Source: Trematomus loennbergii
Lineage: Eukaryota; Chordata; Actinopteri; Perciformes; Nototheniidae
Assembly (NCBI GenBank): GCA_012861695.1
Contig: JAAOOA010001674.1
Location: forward strand, 39,408-103,407
Length of the DNA stretch: 64,000 nucleotides
Direction: 5' to 3'
The number at the start of each line of letters is the position of its first letter. The stretch's first letter is position 1. Of this stretch, positions 8,701-19,361 are shown one piece after another. Both the position numbers and the translations under genes were made by a program. The notes beneath the pieces were generated by a model. The model did not search any database and was not told where the DNA came from. It was given only the letters and a program-made list of their open reading frames with translations.

Positions 8701-11054
8701 AACAAAAAGTAATAGGAATACATTTGGCAGAATAGCCAGTTTCAGAGAAATCTATATTATGTTGTTGGATTATAATTATTGAGGCATTCATGTGTTCATC
8801 ACTTTAATGTTGTAGCTGTTTAAGGTAGAGTAATTTTGAATAAATACTGCTGGGAAGCTTAATGTATTATAAAACATCATCATTGATTAGTTGATTGATA
8901 TTTTATATCAATCATCTTAATCTGCAAAGTAACGAAAAGTGTCAAATAACCAGGCAAAGGAAAAAAGTTAAATATTTAACTCAGAAATTAAGCATAAAGT
9001 TGCATAAAATAGGAAGTACCTCAACATTGTACTAAGTAAATGTGATCTTCTACCCGTGTAAATAACATCAGACACAATCAATATATAATCGACGCACCAA
9101 TGTTTACAATCCGAAATCCAAAACATATATTGATTTCACACTAGGAACTATTCATGATTTATTGTTTTATGTCTCAATTATAAAAACACTTGTTCACAGG
9201 ATTTAACAGGAGGTTGGTTTATGATCACAGATCTGCAGTTTAAAGAATCCTGAAATGCTTTATTAAAGGCTGCTTGAATGGAAGCATATTGATAGGACTG
9301 TACAGCTTTTATTTTCCTCAGTTGTACTTGCCTGCCTTCTGGAGGACAGAGAGGAGACAGCATCAGTATCCAAGGAAACATTTCAGTTTGATATCAGCAT
9401 TAAGGCCTGATCAGCGTAAAGTCTTATTAAGTTAGTCATTTCTTTCACCTAGAATACAAATACCCAGCCTTATAGAAATAATCACAAAGTGGATGCACAC
9501 ATATTGAATTCATTGGCCTAAGTGTATCTAGCCAAATGGAGATAATACAGTGGATGAATGTGGGGGGACTGAGAGCACCTCTGTGTGTCTGCTGTGTCCG
9601 CAGTGTACAGTGTGAGAGGCAGAGCATTTAGTCTATTTCAGTATCTGGATATGTGAGATCTTTTCTTCACTCTTCCCTCACACCATAGAGAGCCTGAAGA
9701 CCAAACTGAAAGACACTGAGAAACAAGTAGAGGATCTGAGGGCAGATCAAGGTAAGAATATAAAGTAAATGGACACTATGTTTTCATTTATTTTAGGTAG
9801 GCCTATGGCTTGCATTGTTTTCAACTTGATGACACTTTTTAAACAAAAATGTTTTTATGTAACCTTTCAAGGTCAGCATGTGGCATTTGGAGCAACTTTA
9901 GGCCCCATTGGAGATGTTGGACCTTTCAACGCTGACATCACACTGACCTACAAGAAGGTCTTCACAAACACCGGCGCATACAACCCTGGAACAGGTAAAC
10001 TGAGCAACATGATGTGTGTTAAAGGTCCCCTATTATACTCTTTTCCAATAACATATTATAGGTCTCAGATATATACAAAACATGTCTCTGAAGTGTTTGG
10101 CTCGAAATACCAAACAGATCATTGTAGCATCCCATAATCCAGTTTCAGCCCTGTTTAAGAAGTGATGATTCTGGGTCTGTTACTTTAGATGAAAATAAGG
10201 AGCCACTCCCCACGCCCCTCTGAGAGATATTTGGTTTAATAAAACACAATGGTGCACTAGGAGGACATTCAGCTATGGCGCAGTGGGCTAGTGCGTTGAT
10301 TCTCAGATCAGGGGAGTTGGGAACACCATTTAGCGAAACAGTGCATGAGAAGCGAAACGGTTGCTTAAGAATGTTTTCACAAGCAACACTCCAATGGCTG
10401 ATAGCTCCAGTACCGCACGAAACATGTTTTCGATGGACGAGAGTGAAAATGGAACGCACACGCTATTGTTTGTTTAGATCACGCAGTCTGTTCTTCTTCT
10501 CTGTCTTCCGGTTGTTGCCTCTTTTGAATGACGAATACACACTACCGCCGCCTGCTGGTAAGGAGAGTTATTGCCATTCACGCATGCAGTTCGTACGTGC
10601 TCGGCGGAAGTCTTTGCGGTGTGTTCCAGTGAGACACATGGCCAAGACGCAGGAGAACACGGCGACGCAACAGTCGGCGTCGGCGAGTTCTCTGGTGACT
10701 GCTTGGTGTGTCAGGGCCTTAAGGCTCAATGCACAACAGATTAACAGTAACTTTCTCTCTTTTTCATCCCCAGGTATTTTCACTGCTCCTGTCAAAGGAG
10801 TCTATTACTTCAGCTTCTCTGGTCATACTTTTTCATCTAAACCAATGGGGCTGGGCCTGATGAAGAATGGAGAGCAGATGGTTATTGTGTACAACCATGC
10901 AGCTGGAAACCGCCATGAGACGGCAACCAACGGCTTGACTCTGCAGCTTGAAGTGGGAGACCAGGTGTACATGAAACTCTGGAAGAACACCTGGGTTTTT
11001 GATAATGGGAATACCCACAGCACCTTCATTGGTTTTCTGTTATTCTCTCTGTAG
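2782..11054 (+). CDS. C1q-domain secreted protein, copy 1 (complete, four exons)
   Basis: Spliced gene encoding 209 aa. Exons: 2782-2944, 9689-9751, 9872-9994 and 10774-11054. All introns are phase 1 with GT donors and AG acceptors. Exon 1 encodes a signal peptide (about residues 1-20, hydrophobic [13 protein letters not shown] core) and the start of a heptad-rich coil. Exon 2 (21 codons) continues the coil to about residue 75. Exons 3 and 4 encode the C1q globular domain (about 79-209), with [31 protein letters not shown] and a final STFIGFLLF strand. There is no collagen Gly-X-Y repeat. Family members form secreted trimers that act in immune recognition or cell signalling; the ligand cannot be inferred here. 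The start is fixed by the signal peptide and a TATA box 46 bp upstream. Intron 1 is stretched to 6.7 kb by an antisense retrotransposon. Known fish relatives are usually named C1q-like or cerebellin-like. This is the only copy open throughout. Confidence 0.9.
3093..3525 (-). repeat. 3' LTR (element sense) of unit 1 retrotransposon, with adjacent polypurine tract
   Basis: In + orientation it runs TGTTACGA to CACAACA, giving TGTT/AACA termini. The first 418 bp (3093-3510) match the other LTR. The extra 15 bp (3511-3525) are present only here. In element sense, the polypurine tract AGAGGGGGGGG (3529-3539) lies three bases before the LTR start, as expected for plus-strand priming. A poly(A) signal AATAAA (3171-3176, - strand) lies in R/U5. 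The pol stop codon (3501-3503) falls inside this LTR. Confidence 0.9.
3501..7073 (-). CDS. pol: Retrotransposon Pol: protease, RT, RNase H, integrase, chromodomain (1190 aa), unit 1
   Basis: Open frame in -1 relative to gag. The first Met is probably not used: Pol would be made as a Gag-Pol fusion (about 1471 aa) by -1 slippage at residue 66-67. Landmarks: protease D110-S-G-A; reverse transcriptase with D368 ([10 protein letters not shown]) and Y430-L-D-D; RNase H with D579, E622 and D649; integrase zinc finger H761, H768, C798, C801; integrase core D831, D891, E927 (35 residues between the last two); a GPF-type motif ([12 protein letters not shown], about 1056-1066); and a C-terminal chromodomain (about 1119-1169, [12 protein letters not shown] and FLVDWKGYG). 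The chromodomain may steer insertion to particular chromatin. All catalytic residues are present, so the enzyme could be active. Its stop lies within the 3' LTR. Confidence 0.96.
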   Translation of the reverse strand: MVGRAASRGCPAHVTTPSEDYTSEWLRGTHAAGKNQAFSGGEAAPSTGGLLFLLRPVGSSTRFMPGKRSCSPVKRRALVSKFPADFPPRPVTQVNICINNQTIDQGVLIDSGADESLMDWGVVNQLEIKTVPLSHPINASALDGRLLFTVTHCTEPIQITVNKDHTESMQFHIFESAQHPIILGFPWLKIHNPHIDWRSGKIKEWGEDCMGRCKLSQPVNAPTDSRKIIIDHPDYPDLQKVPSCYHDLKEAFNKSKAMSLPPHRDFDCPIDLLPGAPIPKGKLYSISRPERAAMDEYISSSLKSGIIRPSSSPAGAGFFFVGKKDGSLRPCIDYSPLNDITVKNRYPLPLMTSAFELLQTAKIFTKLDLRNAYHLVRIRKGDEWKTGFNTQSGHYEYLVMPFGLCNAPAVFQALVNEVLREFLNISVFVYLDDILIFSPDAKSHVNHVRQVLQKLLENQLYVKAEKCEFHTKEVSFLGYIISPNHMQMDPAKISAVSQWPTPDSRKKVQQFLGFANFYRKFIRNFSSVAAPLHVLTSPKVPFKWTPQADFAFQRLRERFTSAPILTIPDPQRQFMVEVDASNEGIGGVLSQRSAEDNKMHPCAYLSRKLTTAERNYDVGNKELLAVKAALEEWRHWLEGAEQPFLVWTDHKNLEYIRKAKRLNSRQARWTLFFSRFNFTLSFRPGSQNQKPDALSRLYDPEPLAVEPKTILPLNRVIGAFSWQVESDVKKANVKNPAPSECPNNLLFVPEALHSKVIHWAHSSVLSCHPGVTRTMFRIQQRFWWPAMKKDVAEYVAACPVCACNKTSSQVKMGLLQPLPIPQRPWSHISMDFVTGFPSSRGKTTVLTVVDRFSKMAHFIPLTKLPSAKVTAEVMMNHIFRIHGFPDDIVSDRGPQFISVFWKEFCRLIGATVSLSSGYHPQSNGQSERLNQELETTLRCLVSRNQTTWSDHLTWVEFAHNTLPTAATGVSPFHCVNGFQPPFFPNNEEEVRVPSAHAMIRRCRRVWAGARQALLRSSARMKAVADVHRRVAPSYRPGQNVWLSTKDLPLHVASRKLAPRFVGPFPVSRVINPVSVRLQLPRTMRVHPTFHVSKIKPVCESTLVPASKPPPPPEFFEGGEVYKVRKLLEVRNRGRGKQFLVDWKGYGPEARSWVAASFIVDKTLIHDFYNQPGPSGVGPRGGGTVVHRQKC
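6833..6878 (-). promoter_or_regulatory. -1 ribosomal frameshift signal at gag/pol junction, unit 1
   Basis: The - strand carries the heptamer G GGA AAA (6872-6878) in the gag zero frame, then a 5-nt spacer (6867-6871). A perfect 10-bp stem follows: TGCTCACCAG (6857-6866) with CTGGTGAGCA (6833-6842), around a 14-nt loop. The gag stop is inside the 3' arm. A -1 slip converts ...P-G-K-D (gag) into ...P-G-K-R-S-C (pol), joining the two frames exactly where they overlap. Confidence 0.8.
6836..7915 (-). CDS. gag: Retrotransposon Gag (359 aa), unit 1
   Basis: Capsid/nucleocapsid polyprotein of the LTR element. The start MDPADP lies 16 nt after the 5' LTR. An N-terminal region with a predicted coil (about 15-60) is followed by a retrotransposon gag-type region (about 95-250, with [18 protein letters not shown] and [14 protein letters not shown]). 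A basic RERERERRR stretch comes next, and one CCHC zinc knuckle lies near the C terminus (C332, C335, H340, C345). Gag would assemble particles and bind the element's RNA. The frame ends at TGA (6836-6838), inside the frameshift hairpin, and the last 238 nt overlap the pol frame. It is identical in length and sequence to the unit 4 copy. Confidence 0.95.
   Translation of the reverse strand: MDPADPRTLHAALSAQGVKIFHHEEQLGLVNQEMQELRGRQAGIQEALSTQMQQLAVQMNHFFTHQQTAPPVTSSTTERLPVNAPADFPSQAVSSPLRLALPERFSGDSSNCRAFLVQCDLHFQHNPGAFSSDHGKVAFIVSHLTGRAAAWATAEWSRETELCYSLTDFIETMSRIFDHSSPATEASRKLFHIRQLNRQVVDYAIEFRTAAADSGWNVPALRDAFMTGLSEPIKDQLAPLETPRDLESLIAVAIRIDNRLRERERERRRNRDVIPSSQNASWWVAPPAEDVQPMLPHRQRITLPNGSGEPMQLGRTRLSLEERQRRLREGCCFYCGQSDHQLASCPGKDRAHQSKGGRW
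7920..7929 (-). other. Primer-binding site, self-priming type
   Basis: Two bases after the 5' LTR, the - strand reads ACGAACTGAC. It starts with no TGG and resembles no tRNA 3' end, but it is a perfect 10-nt complement of GTCAGTTCGT in the LTR (8170-8179), the predicted RNA 5' end. This is the arrangement described for Tf1 and proposed for fish sushi elements, where the mRNA 5' end folds back to prime minus-strand synthesis. The leader between LTR and gag ATG is only 16 nt. Confidence 0.65.
7932..8349 (-). repeat. 5' LTR (element sense) of unit 1 retrotransposon
   Basis: 418 bp, matching 3093-3510 with no difference seen. Its outer end, next to the GACAA duplication, begins GAAATGC in element sense and lacks the 15 nt TGTTGTGCACCGACA that begin the other LTR, so the usual TG terminus is missing on this side. 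Confidence 0.9.
8179..8253 (-). promoter_or_regulatory. U3 promoter of retrotransposon: GC box, CCAAT, TATA
   Basis: Reading on the - strand: a GC box (8244-8253, GCCCCGCCCC), an inverted CCAAT box (8237-8241, ATTGG), a TATA-like TTATATT (8203-8209), then a predicted start at 8179. The start is inferred because the sequence beginning there, GTCAGTTCGT, is exactly complementary to the primer-binding site. TATA-to-start distance is 24-30 bp, as expected for RNA polymerase II. The promoter would drive transcription antisense to the host gene. Confidence 0.6.
8455..9060. repeat. Diverged AGTAC-type element in intron 1
   Basis: Intron 1 holds words that parallel the 495-bp element in the same order: ACAAGTAAAAGTCCTGCATTC, AAGTAAAAGTGTAAATTA, TTAGCAT, GGAAGTACCTCAACATTGTAC, and ATCTTCTACC at the end. 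It looks like an older, decayed copy. The matching block lies after the exon 1 donor in every unit (for example from about 16815 in unit 2). The rest of intron 1, to the exon 2 acceptor at 9688, is AT-rich with nothing else recognised. Confidence 0.45.
9995..10773. repeat. Repeat-derived intron 3, including a tRNA-like SINE head
   Basis: Intron 3 is 779 bp. From about 10018 (TTAAAGGTCCCCTATTATAC) to about 10165 it resembles a widespread fish repeat. At 10272-10330 the sequence GCTATGGCGCAGTGGGCTAG fits a polymerase III A box (TGGCGCAGTGG); the expected B box is degenerate (GTTGGGAAC), so this is a decayed tRNA-derived SINE head, not a tRNA gene. A CpG-rich stretch (10590-10700) precedes the acceptor tract. 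Equivalent heads start at 18634, 27000, 40625, 48991 and 57361. Confidence 0.45.
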
Positions 11055-11288
11055 TGGTCTGCTTTATAACCTGAAGTTAGCAAGTCTGGAATGATCTTCA
11101 AAAATTCTAGATAAAATATTTGGATCTTTAGTTTTCTCTCTTAGCTGATTTGGTGGTGGGACAACTTTAATCAAACATAAATATAGGTTAAAAGAAATCC
11201 CTATTATAAGTGTGCACATTGAAACATTAAAAACTTAGAAAAGTGTATATTCATTGAGTAAATGTTTGCTATATAAACTGTTTCTATT

Positions 11289-11294
11289 AATAAA
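11289..11294 (+). terminator. Polyadenylation signal of C1q-like gene (copy 1)
   Basis: AATAAA in TTAATAAAGC, about 235 nt after the stop codon; the best-placed signal for the 3' end. The motif and its surroundings are repeated after the other complete copies. Confidence 0.6.
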
Positions 11295-11299
11295 GCTAC

Positions 11300-12394
11300 A
11301 CATTTAAAGCATTAAACCGCAATTTTGTTTAATTTGTAATGAGATAAAATCATCACATAGACTTAATTGTAATTAAAATGCTAAACTTAACTTACTTCAA
11401 ATGTAACTTGTTCCTCTGTCAACTTCATATTATACCAATTTGACACTGCAGTGTAATTTGGAATAAACTGAAAGATGTTTATTAATTGAGGCTATCATAA
11501 CATTTTTGACAATTTCATTTTTCATTTCCATCTTTATTTCGAACAGATTAAAAAAAACAAATAAAACAAAAACAAATGTGAAGAACAGAATACCGTATTG
11601 TTAGAATACAGTATTTATCAATATTCATAATAATATTTATATATTCAACAACAAATAGTCATAATAAATCATATGTGTCTGAAAGGGAGCAGGAGGAAGC
11701 AAATGCTTATTAATTCCCACCCCTTACTTACTGCTGATCAATGATTATCCTTTAAATCATTTCTGCAAGTTATTCCTACTTACATATTTACATTTATACA
11801 TACATTTACAATAATTTCTCATCTTCAATCACCTTTCTTCATTCTCAAGTGTTTTCTGTAGGCTACATCCTTTTAAACTGAATTATATTTGAGCTAGGTT
11901 TACTGCTGCCTTTGGTAGTATCAAAGACCAAATCAAAGATACATATTTTCCTTCTATCTGTAGTGCCATTATTTTGGAGTGAGTTGACAAATGTTAGAGA
12001 CAGAAGAAAAACATGAACATTTGATTTTGAACTGTGCCTGTAAAAACCCGAAAAAGGGGTACAACAGTTAGCCTAAATCTTTATCCCAAACTTTAAAAAC
12101 CTGAAATAAATACAATAAATTATTACAGCTCTTAACTTCTTCCAAGGTACAAATTAAACAAAGGAGTTAAATCCGACTAATAGTTGAGCTTTAGGAAAGC
12201 AGTTTTTTTTATCTTTTCACAGATCTAGGCGATAGCTTTTTCCCTCTGTCACATTCTTTATGCTAAGCTAGCCTGCTGCTCACTAATGCTTTATATGTGT
12301 CGAAACATGCATAGGTGGTATCGATCTTGTTATCTATCACTCTCAGCAAGTAAGAGAATAAGTACACTTTTGAGCTTTAAAGTACACACTTTGG
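11300..12394. other. AT-rich 3' flank of C1q-like gene, possible LINE tail
   Basis: No credible ORF. The part around 11680-11740 (AAAGGGAGCAGGAGGAAGCA, then TTCCCACCCCTTAC) resembles the tail of a widespread fish LINE, recalled from memory only. It is repeated after each gene copy with few changes. Confidence 0.3.
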
Positions 12395-12889
12395 CAGAGG
12401 TGGAAGAAGTACTTAGATCTTGTACTTGAGTAAAAGTACCAGAGTGTAGGAATAATACACAAGTAAAAGTCCTGCATTCAAAATGTTACTCAAGTTAAAG
12501 TACAAAAGTATTAGCATAACAAATATGAAAGTACTTATTATGCAGATTGGTCCATTTCAAAATGATATATATTATATGTTTTGATTATACTTATTGATGC
12601 ATCAATGTGTTTATCAAAGCTGGCAAAGCAGGGTAGCTTGTGAATTTACTCCAGGTGAAACTAAAGTCTTATTAAGTGTGTTTATATTTCACATTATTAA
12701 TCAAAATCTTTAAAGCAATTAAAGGACATAATACATGTAGTGGAGTAAAAGTACACTATTTACCTCTGAATTGTGGAGTAGAAGTACAAAGTAGCATAAC
12801 ATTGAAATAGTCAAGTAAAGTACAAGTACCTCAAAATTGTACTTAAATACAGTAGTTAAGTTAATCTACTTAGTTACATTATCCCACTG
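12395..12889. repeat. AGTAC-rich dispersed element, unit 1
   Basis: A 495-bp block opening CAGAGGTGGAAGAAGTACTT and closing TAGTTACATTATCCCACTG, full of AGTAC and AAAGTAC words. This resembles a very common dispersed element of spiny-rayed fishes. The ends are imperfect inverted repeats (CAGAGGTGG against CAGTGGGAT) of hAT-like form, and the flanks CACTTTGG and GCGATTGG agree at only four of eight positions, so a target duplication is uncertain. No coding capacity. Confidence 0.6.
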
Positions 12890-13623
12890 GCGATTGGTAT
12901 ATTTTAATATAAATTCTAAAAGAAATTGAGCAAGTCCATTTCATTGAAGTTGACAGACAGGTGGGGTAAAATGTGTTAACCAGCGAAAGCATATTGAGTG
13001 AAAACTATAAGAAGTGGTAATGGTGTCATTGTAAGCTTATCATGATAGCAGCATGCCATCTAAAGAGTTATTTCTTGTGAAGAAGCAAGCTTTTTTCCCT
13101 TTACGGCTTCGTCAGCAGTTACAGACTATTTAACTAAAACCTCAGTCAAGCTCTATGTACAGCACACAATGAAAGACTTACTTCCACAATTCTTCATATT
13201 CTTGCTGCTGGGGTCAGACTGAGTGTGTGCATTGTCAGCTGTCACATAGGTCTGAGTTCATGTGGTTAACAAGTAAGACACAAAAGCTCTTCAATAGTCT
13301 ACATGAGAGAAGGTGTTTATGGGGGAGAAGTTCCAGCAGTGACAATATGGCATTATTTTTAGGGAAATTAGAGAATTTGTCTGAATGTGACCATTTCTGT
13401 CTCTGGATTTGCGTCCAAACAGCTCATAGAAGAACAGCCAGTGTCATATGATCCTGCTGGCCTTTTGTGTAGATAGCTCATGACAAATAGGAGCATAAAC
13501 AAAAGTGTTGCCTTTATATTTGTGTTCGGTGAATTTGAATGAGGCAAGTTGCAAAGGCAATTAGTTGAGGATACAGTTTTAATGACTAATGCTGAAATAT
13601 AGAAGTGTCTAGCCAGCCTTTCC
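12890..13623. other. Unit end, no feature recognised
   Basis: 734 bp with no convincing gene or repeat. A 74-aa frame (13227-13451) is conserved between units only because the units themselves are near-identical; it has no recognisable domain. Confidence 0.4.
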
Positions 13624-15066
13624 TTATCTCTAATGCAAAAAGAAGATGGCTAATACAAAACAATGATTGTTTTGACAAAGGTAAATAAGGTAATAAACAA
13701 AGACACCTTTGGCCAGCTACTCTCTTATCATATTCTTGTTATCAGTTTATTTGTTATGATTCATCAGATGATAGGAAAAACGCTTTTTTTTCTGGTAAAT
13801 TAAAGTGGCATTTCCGTCTTTGTGTGTGTTACGACCGGCTCGCAGGCCACAACAGAAGAGAGGGAGACGCACGGCACGTGGATTTCCGTTAAGCAACGGC
13901 ACATTTATTTATGCAACTCAAAAGGCGACACCGCCGTGGGGTTCTGCCAACAATGGCTGCGTTTCACTTCGGTTAAATGGATTCCTTGCGTCCCTCACTT
14001 GCGTCGTTTCCCTGCGACTAGTCCCTCCCACCAGGGAAGCATGGAGAGACGCAAGGAAACCACGAGAAGCAGGGAAATGAGTTTTAAGAGCAATGGGACG
14101 TCCTTTCCCCCGGAGCGTCACGTGAAGCGACGTCCGTTTGTGATGACGCCGCACAGCTGATCGTCTGACAGCAGCCAGCTCTGTCCCCGTTATTTTCACA
14201 AACACCCCCGCCTCTGTTAGTACACATTTACTGACACAAACATTTGTATCATCTGTTGTAGACCCAAATAAATAAAATCAAATAAGAACTAATTCTCAAA
14301 AAAGATAAACGCCATTCTTAAAATGTATAAACGAATATTAGTTTGATTAATATTGATTAGAGTGCACAATATAAATAAAAGAATTGAGAGAAGAAAAAGA
14401 GATATGTTATCTATCAAAACCCAGTTAGATTAACATTCATTGGATTGCACACTTAGTTTGTTTGTGTGGATATGTAGCAAATTAACATGTTAAATAGCAC
14501 TGAATGACTGACTGAATGGAAATGACAATAAATGAAAATGTAAAACGAAAAAAGCGATCACGAAAATGTTTCCAATAAATGAATGAAATGATTTTTGTCC
14601 ACTTTGTTGTTCAGATATATCACATATTTGTAACTGAATGATGCATTCATTGAAACAAAACACTGTATGAACTGAGGAGTGAGTCCCGTGAGTTTCATGT
14701 GTTTTCTTCACTCCGCTGGGAAACTGCTCTCATGTCAAGAAGCATCAGATCATTGCATGCGCTGCATCGTCCAATCAGTGAGCGATACACAGTAAGGGGG
14801 CGGGGCGAGTATCTGAGGATTTCATCGAAGGATGGTCTGGTGGTTCCTCGATTATAGCTCCTCCATTATCGCTCCTCGCTCCTCGATCCTCGGTCCTCCG
14901 GCAAAAAGAAGGCCATTGGGACGCTACTCAAGATGGCGCAGACAAATCAACTTCCGGTGAGACCGAGACCGAGGAGCGAGGAAATGAAAAATAAGAGAAG
15001 TGAAACGCAGCTCCTGTTTATAGTGCGGAAGGACCCAGGCTGGGCGAAAAATGGAATGCAGCCAGG

Positions 15067-16292
15067 CAGGGGCGGACTGGGACTAGAATTCAGCCCTGGA
15101 AACTGACCCAGTCCGGCCACATGAAATGTGAACGGGGGGGCATCAGAAAAAAAAATACAGTACTATTAGTTATTAGAAATCAGCTGTTTATTAGGCTGCA
15201 TTCATGCAGTTCAAGGGATAATTGTCATCCACTTCTTGCTCTTGCCCTGCACTTGTATGTGCCAGTTGAGCTGGTTCTTCCACCATCTCAACTCTCTGTC
15301 CCTCATCATGAACGCAGGAGGCTGGCTGTATATCTGAACTCGCGCCCTCATCATTCTCTTCATTATCTTGCACTTGTTCTGCTGATGATAGTGCTTGTAG
15401 CAGCGCAGCTGCCAAAAAGGTCTGTCAATTTGCGACATTTATATGCTTCACCTGCGAGTGACTTCACCTTTTTTTCTCTTGCCTTCTCAGCCCCACCTTT
15501 TTCTTTTCGTTTTCTCTGATTTTTATCCATGTTTTTTCATTCTCCCTGTCTGCCGCGGCGTCTACCCTGCTGAAAAAAACAGCGTCGACCAACTTAGCTG
15601 GTCAGGCTGGTCAACCAACCTGACCAACTGAGTTGACCAGACTGGCTGGTTTAGAGGGGTTTTGGACACTTTAGCTGGCCAGGATGGCTGGTTTAGCTGG
15701 TGCACCAGCTGAACCAGCTAAACCAGCTAAACCAGCCATCCTGGCCAGCTAAAAAAAACAGCATCCATCTATCACCAGTTTATGTTTAATAAATAATAGT
15801 ATTAAACATACCATGCTGGAAGCTTAGCAGGATTCCAGGTGACCAGCATACATTGTTTAAATACTGGTATGATTATTTAAACTAGAGAACATAAATATAT
15901 TACAAAGATTCATTGTGTCATGTATTCTGGTATCTACAAAAATAAAGACATTGTATAGTGTTCATAACAGTATTTTATAAATAGCAATAAATAGTAGTTA
16001 ATATAATAAAATACACAGTAACAATACAAATAACAACCAACCTGCAAATCAACCTCAAAATAAATATATTATCTAAAACAGGTGGATTTGATTTAAAATA
16101 AAAGTAATAAATAGAATTCAATATTTAAATGGTAACTAAAACAGTAACACTATGAGAAAAAGGCCGTCAGCGCAACTTAAATGATGACGTTAAACAATTG
16201 TTTTAAAGGGCCGGCCGGCCGGCCGTCAACGGCCCTTGAGGACCGGCCGTTCTGTGGTTCTCCAGATTCTACAGATGGCCAGTCCGCCCCTG
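15067..16292 (-). mobile_element. hAT-family DNA transposon remnant, unit 2
   Basis: 1226 bp, same ends and same CAGCCAGG duplication (15059-15066 and 16293-16300). It came with the array duplication. Confidence 0.85.
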
Positions 16293-16401
16293 CAGCCAGG
16301 TATGTGAGCTTACTAAAACTTGTGCAAGAGCAAGAACATTTCCTCTTCGGGATGGTATATAAAGCATTGTTGATTTAGTACAGGTCCACCAAGACTCAAA
16401 T

Positions 16402-19361
16402 ATGAAGACTTTGGTTGCTGCATTGGCTCTTTGCCTCCTCTACCTGCCTGTGTACCAGGCACTCAACCCTTATCTTTGGACAAACATTGACAACAAAATT
16501 GAAGAGATGGAGGCCAGACTGACAAAGACTGAAAAAGAGTTGATGGATCACAAGCAGATGACCGGTAAGAAAAGACAAACCTATTTTTTAGACGATTCAT
16601 GATCGCATTTATCTTTCAACACAGTAGTTGGTATTTCGTATAATGCATTACCCTTATGCTGCAGAAAATCTTGTAATGTTGAAGTATACGCAAGCAGGTG
16701 GTTTTGTTGACAATGATGTCTCTTTTTCAAGAAACACATGAGAACAAAAAACTATCTTCTCACTTCTGCACTAAAATGTTACAAGACAAAATCTAAAACT
16801 ACAGTGTAGAAGTGCGTTGTTACAAGTAAAAGTCCTGCATTCAAATTCAAATAAGTAAAAGTGTAAATTAATTAGCATCAAAATATACTTATAGAATTAA
16901 TTTAGGAGGATAACCTATTTCATAATATTGTATCTATATATTTATATAAAACTTTATATATGGCTTGTTAACTTAATTTACCCCTCGGAAAATGGGTTGT
17001 GTCATTCACGATGTGACTGAAGGAAAATTATAAAAGTATCAGCTTTATAAAAAATTAAATAACAAAAAGTAATAGGAATACATTTGGCAGAATAGCCAGT
17101 TTCAGAGAAATCTATATTATGTTGTTGGATTATAATTATTGAGGCATTCATGTGTTCATCACTTTAATGTTGTAGCTGTTTAAGGTAGAGTAATTTTGAA
17201 TAAATACTGCTGGGAAGCTTAATGTATTATAAAACATCATCATTGATTAGTTGATTGATATTTTATATCAATCATCTTAATCTGCAAAGTAACGAAAAGT
17301 GTCAAATAACCAGGCAAAGGAAAAAAGTTAAATATTTAACTCAGAAATTAAGCATAAAGTTGCATAAAATAGGAAGTACCTCAACATTGTACTAAGTAAA
17401 TGTGATCTTCTACCAGTGTAAATAACATCAGACACAATCAATATATAATCGACGCACCAATGTTTACAATCCGAAATCCAAAACATATATTGATTTCACA
17501 CTAGGAACTATTCATGATTTATTGTTTTATGTCTCAATTATAAAAACACTTGTTCACAGGATTTAACAGGAGGTTGGTTTATGTAAGCACAGATCTGCAG
17601 TTTAAAGAATCCTGAAATGCTTTATTAAAGGCTGCTTGAATGGAAGCATATTGATAGGACTGTACAGCTTTTATTTTCCTCAGTTGTACTTGCCTGCCTT
17701 CTGGAGGACAGAGAGGAGACAGCATCAGTATCCAAGGAAACATTTCAGTTTGATATCAGCATTAAGGCCTGATCAGCGTAAAGTCTTATTAAGTTAGTCA
17801 TTTCTTTCACCTAGAATACAAATACCCAGCCTTATAGAAATAATCACAAAGTGGATGCACACATATTGAATTCATTGGCCTAAGTGTATCTAGCTAAATG
17901 GAGATAATACAGTGGATGAATGTGGGGGGACTGAGAGCACCTCTGTGTGTCTGCTGTGTCCGCAGTGTACAGTGTGAGAGGCAGAGCATTTAGTCTATTT
18001 CAGTATCTGGATATGTGAGATCTTTTCTTCACTCTTCCCTCACACCATAGAGAGCCTGAAGACCAAACTGAAAGACACTGAGAAACAAGTAGAGGATCTG
18101 AGGGCAGATCAAGGTAAGAATATAAAGTAAATGGACACTATGTTTTCATTTATTTTAGGTAGGCCTATGGCTTGCATTGTTTTCAACTTGATGACACTTT
18201 TTAAACAAAAATGTTTTTATGTAACCTTTCAAGGTCAGCATGTGGCATTTGGAGCAACTTTAGGCCCCATTGGAGATGTTGGACCTTTCAACGCTGACAT
18301 CACACTGACCTACAAGAAGGTCTTCACAAACACCGGCGCATACAACCCTGGAACAGGTAAACTGAGCAACATGATGTGTGTTAAAGGTCCCCTATTATAC
18401 TCTTTTCCAATAACATATTATAGGTCTCAGATATATACAAAACATGTCTCTGAAGTGTTTGGCTCGAAATACCAAACAGATCATTGTAGCATCCCATAAT
18501 CCAGTTTCAGCCCTGTTTAAGAAGTGATGATTCTGGGTCTGTTACTTTAGATGAAAATAAGGAGCCACTCCCCACGCCCCTCTGAGAGATATTTGGTTTA
18601 ATAAAACACAATGGTGCACTAGGAGGACATTCAGCTATGGCGCAGTGGGCTAGTGCGTTGATTCTCAGATCAGGGGAGTTGGGAACACCATTTAGCGAAA
18701 CAGTGCATGAGAAGCGAAACGGTTGCTTAAGAATGTTTTCACAAGCAACACTCCAATGGCTGATAGCTCCAGTACCGCACGAAACATGTTTTCGATGGAC
18801 AGAGTGAAAATGGAACGCACACGCTATTGTTTGTTTAGATCACGCAGTCTGTTCTTCTTCTCTGTCTTCCGGTTGTTGCCTCTTTTGAATGACGAATACA
18901 CACTACCGCCGCCTGCTGGTAAGGAGAGTTATTGCCACTCACGCATGCAGTTCGTACGTGCTCGGCGGAAGTCTTTGCGGTGTGTTCCAGTGAGACACAT
19001 GGCCAAGACGCAGGAGAACACGGCGACGCAACAGTCGGCGTCGGCGAGTTCTCTGGTGACTGCTTGGTGTGTCAGGGCCTTAAGGCTCAATGCACAACAG
19101 ATTAACAGTAACTTTCTCTCTTTTTCATCCCCAGGTATTTTCACTGCTCCTGTCAAAGGAGTCTATTACTTCAGCTTCTCTGGTCATACTTTTTCATCTA
19201 AACCAATGGGGCTGGGCCTGATGAAGAATGGAGAGCAGATGGTTATTGTGTACAACCATGCAGCTGGAAACCGCCATGAGACGGCAACCAACGGCTTGAC
19301 TCTGCAGCTTGAAGTGGGAGACCAGGTGTACATGAAACTCTGGAAGAACACCTGGGTTTGA
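16402..19361 (+). CDS. C1q-domain protein, copy 2 (C-terminally truncated)
   Basis: Same gene as copy 1, with exons 16402-16564, 18051-18113, 18234-18356 and 19135-19361. Exons 1 to 3 are intact and intron 1 is the uninterrupted 1.49-kb form. In exon 4, two T are missing from the run after CTGGG, making an in-frame TGA right after residue W-V (191 aa). The last 18 residues of copy 1 (FDNG to the end), including the final FIGFLLF strand of the jelly-roll core, are lost. A further small deletion follows (ATGAATACC). The product would probably fold poorly, so this is either a pseudogene or a base-calling problem at a T-run and G-run. Confidence 0.75.

Larger units (their letters stand above)
1..13623 (+). 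repeat. Tandem array unit 1 (type A, retrotransposon-bearing)
   Basis: First of seven direct repeats in the window. Its start is set by the window edge, so the phase is arbitrary. Without the 5.26-kb retrotransposon it would be about 8.37 kb, like units 2, 3, 5 and 6. Order inside: 202-621 CpG-rich LTR-like block; 1150-1360 promoter-like and hairpin segment; 1446-2673 hAT element; 2782-11054 C1q-like gene; 11055-12394 AT-rich 3' flank; 12395-12889 AGTAC-rich element; 12890-13623 no feature recognised. Variants shared with unit 4 include five GGCC copies near 2587 and a short deletion after the gene near 11132. Confidence 0.95.

Noticed and set aside
9769..10137. 122-aa + strand frame over exon 3
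   Set aside because: It begins in intron 2 and runs into intron 3; only the 123-bp middle part is exon, in agreement with splice sites on both sides.
10272..10330. tRNA gene
   Set aside because: Only the A box is convincing; the B box and cloverleaf are not intact, so it is a SINE-type remnant.
10275..11054. 259-aa + strand frame ending in the C1q domain (and 40628-41407; shorter 212-243 aa forms in other units)
   Set aside because: Its first part is intron 3, including the SINE-like head; it joins the true exon 4 only because the intron happens to be open in that frame. The exon 4 acceptor, phase and homology support the spliced model.
13227..13451. 74-aa frame conserved in each unit
   Set aside because: Conservation reflects recent duplication of whole units, with no evidence of coding constraint.
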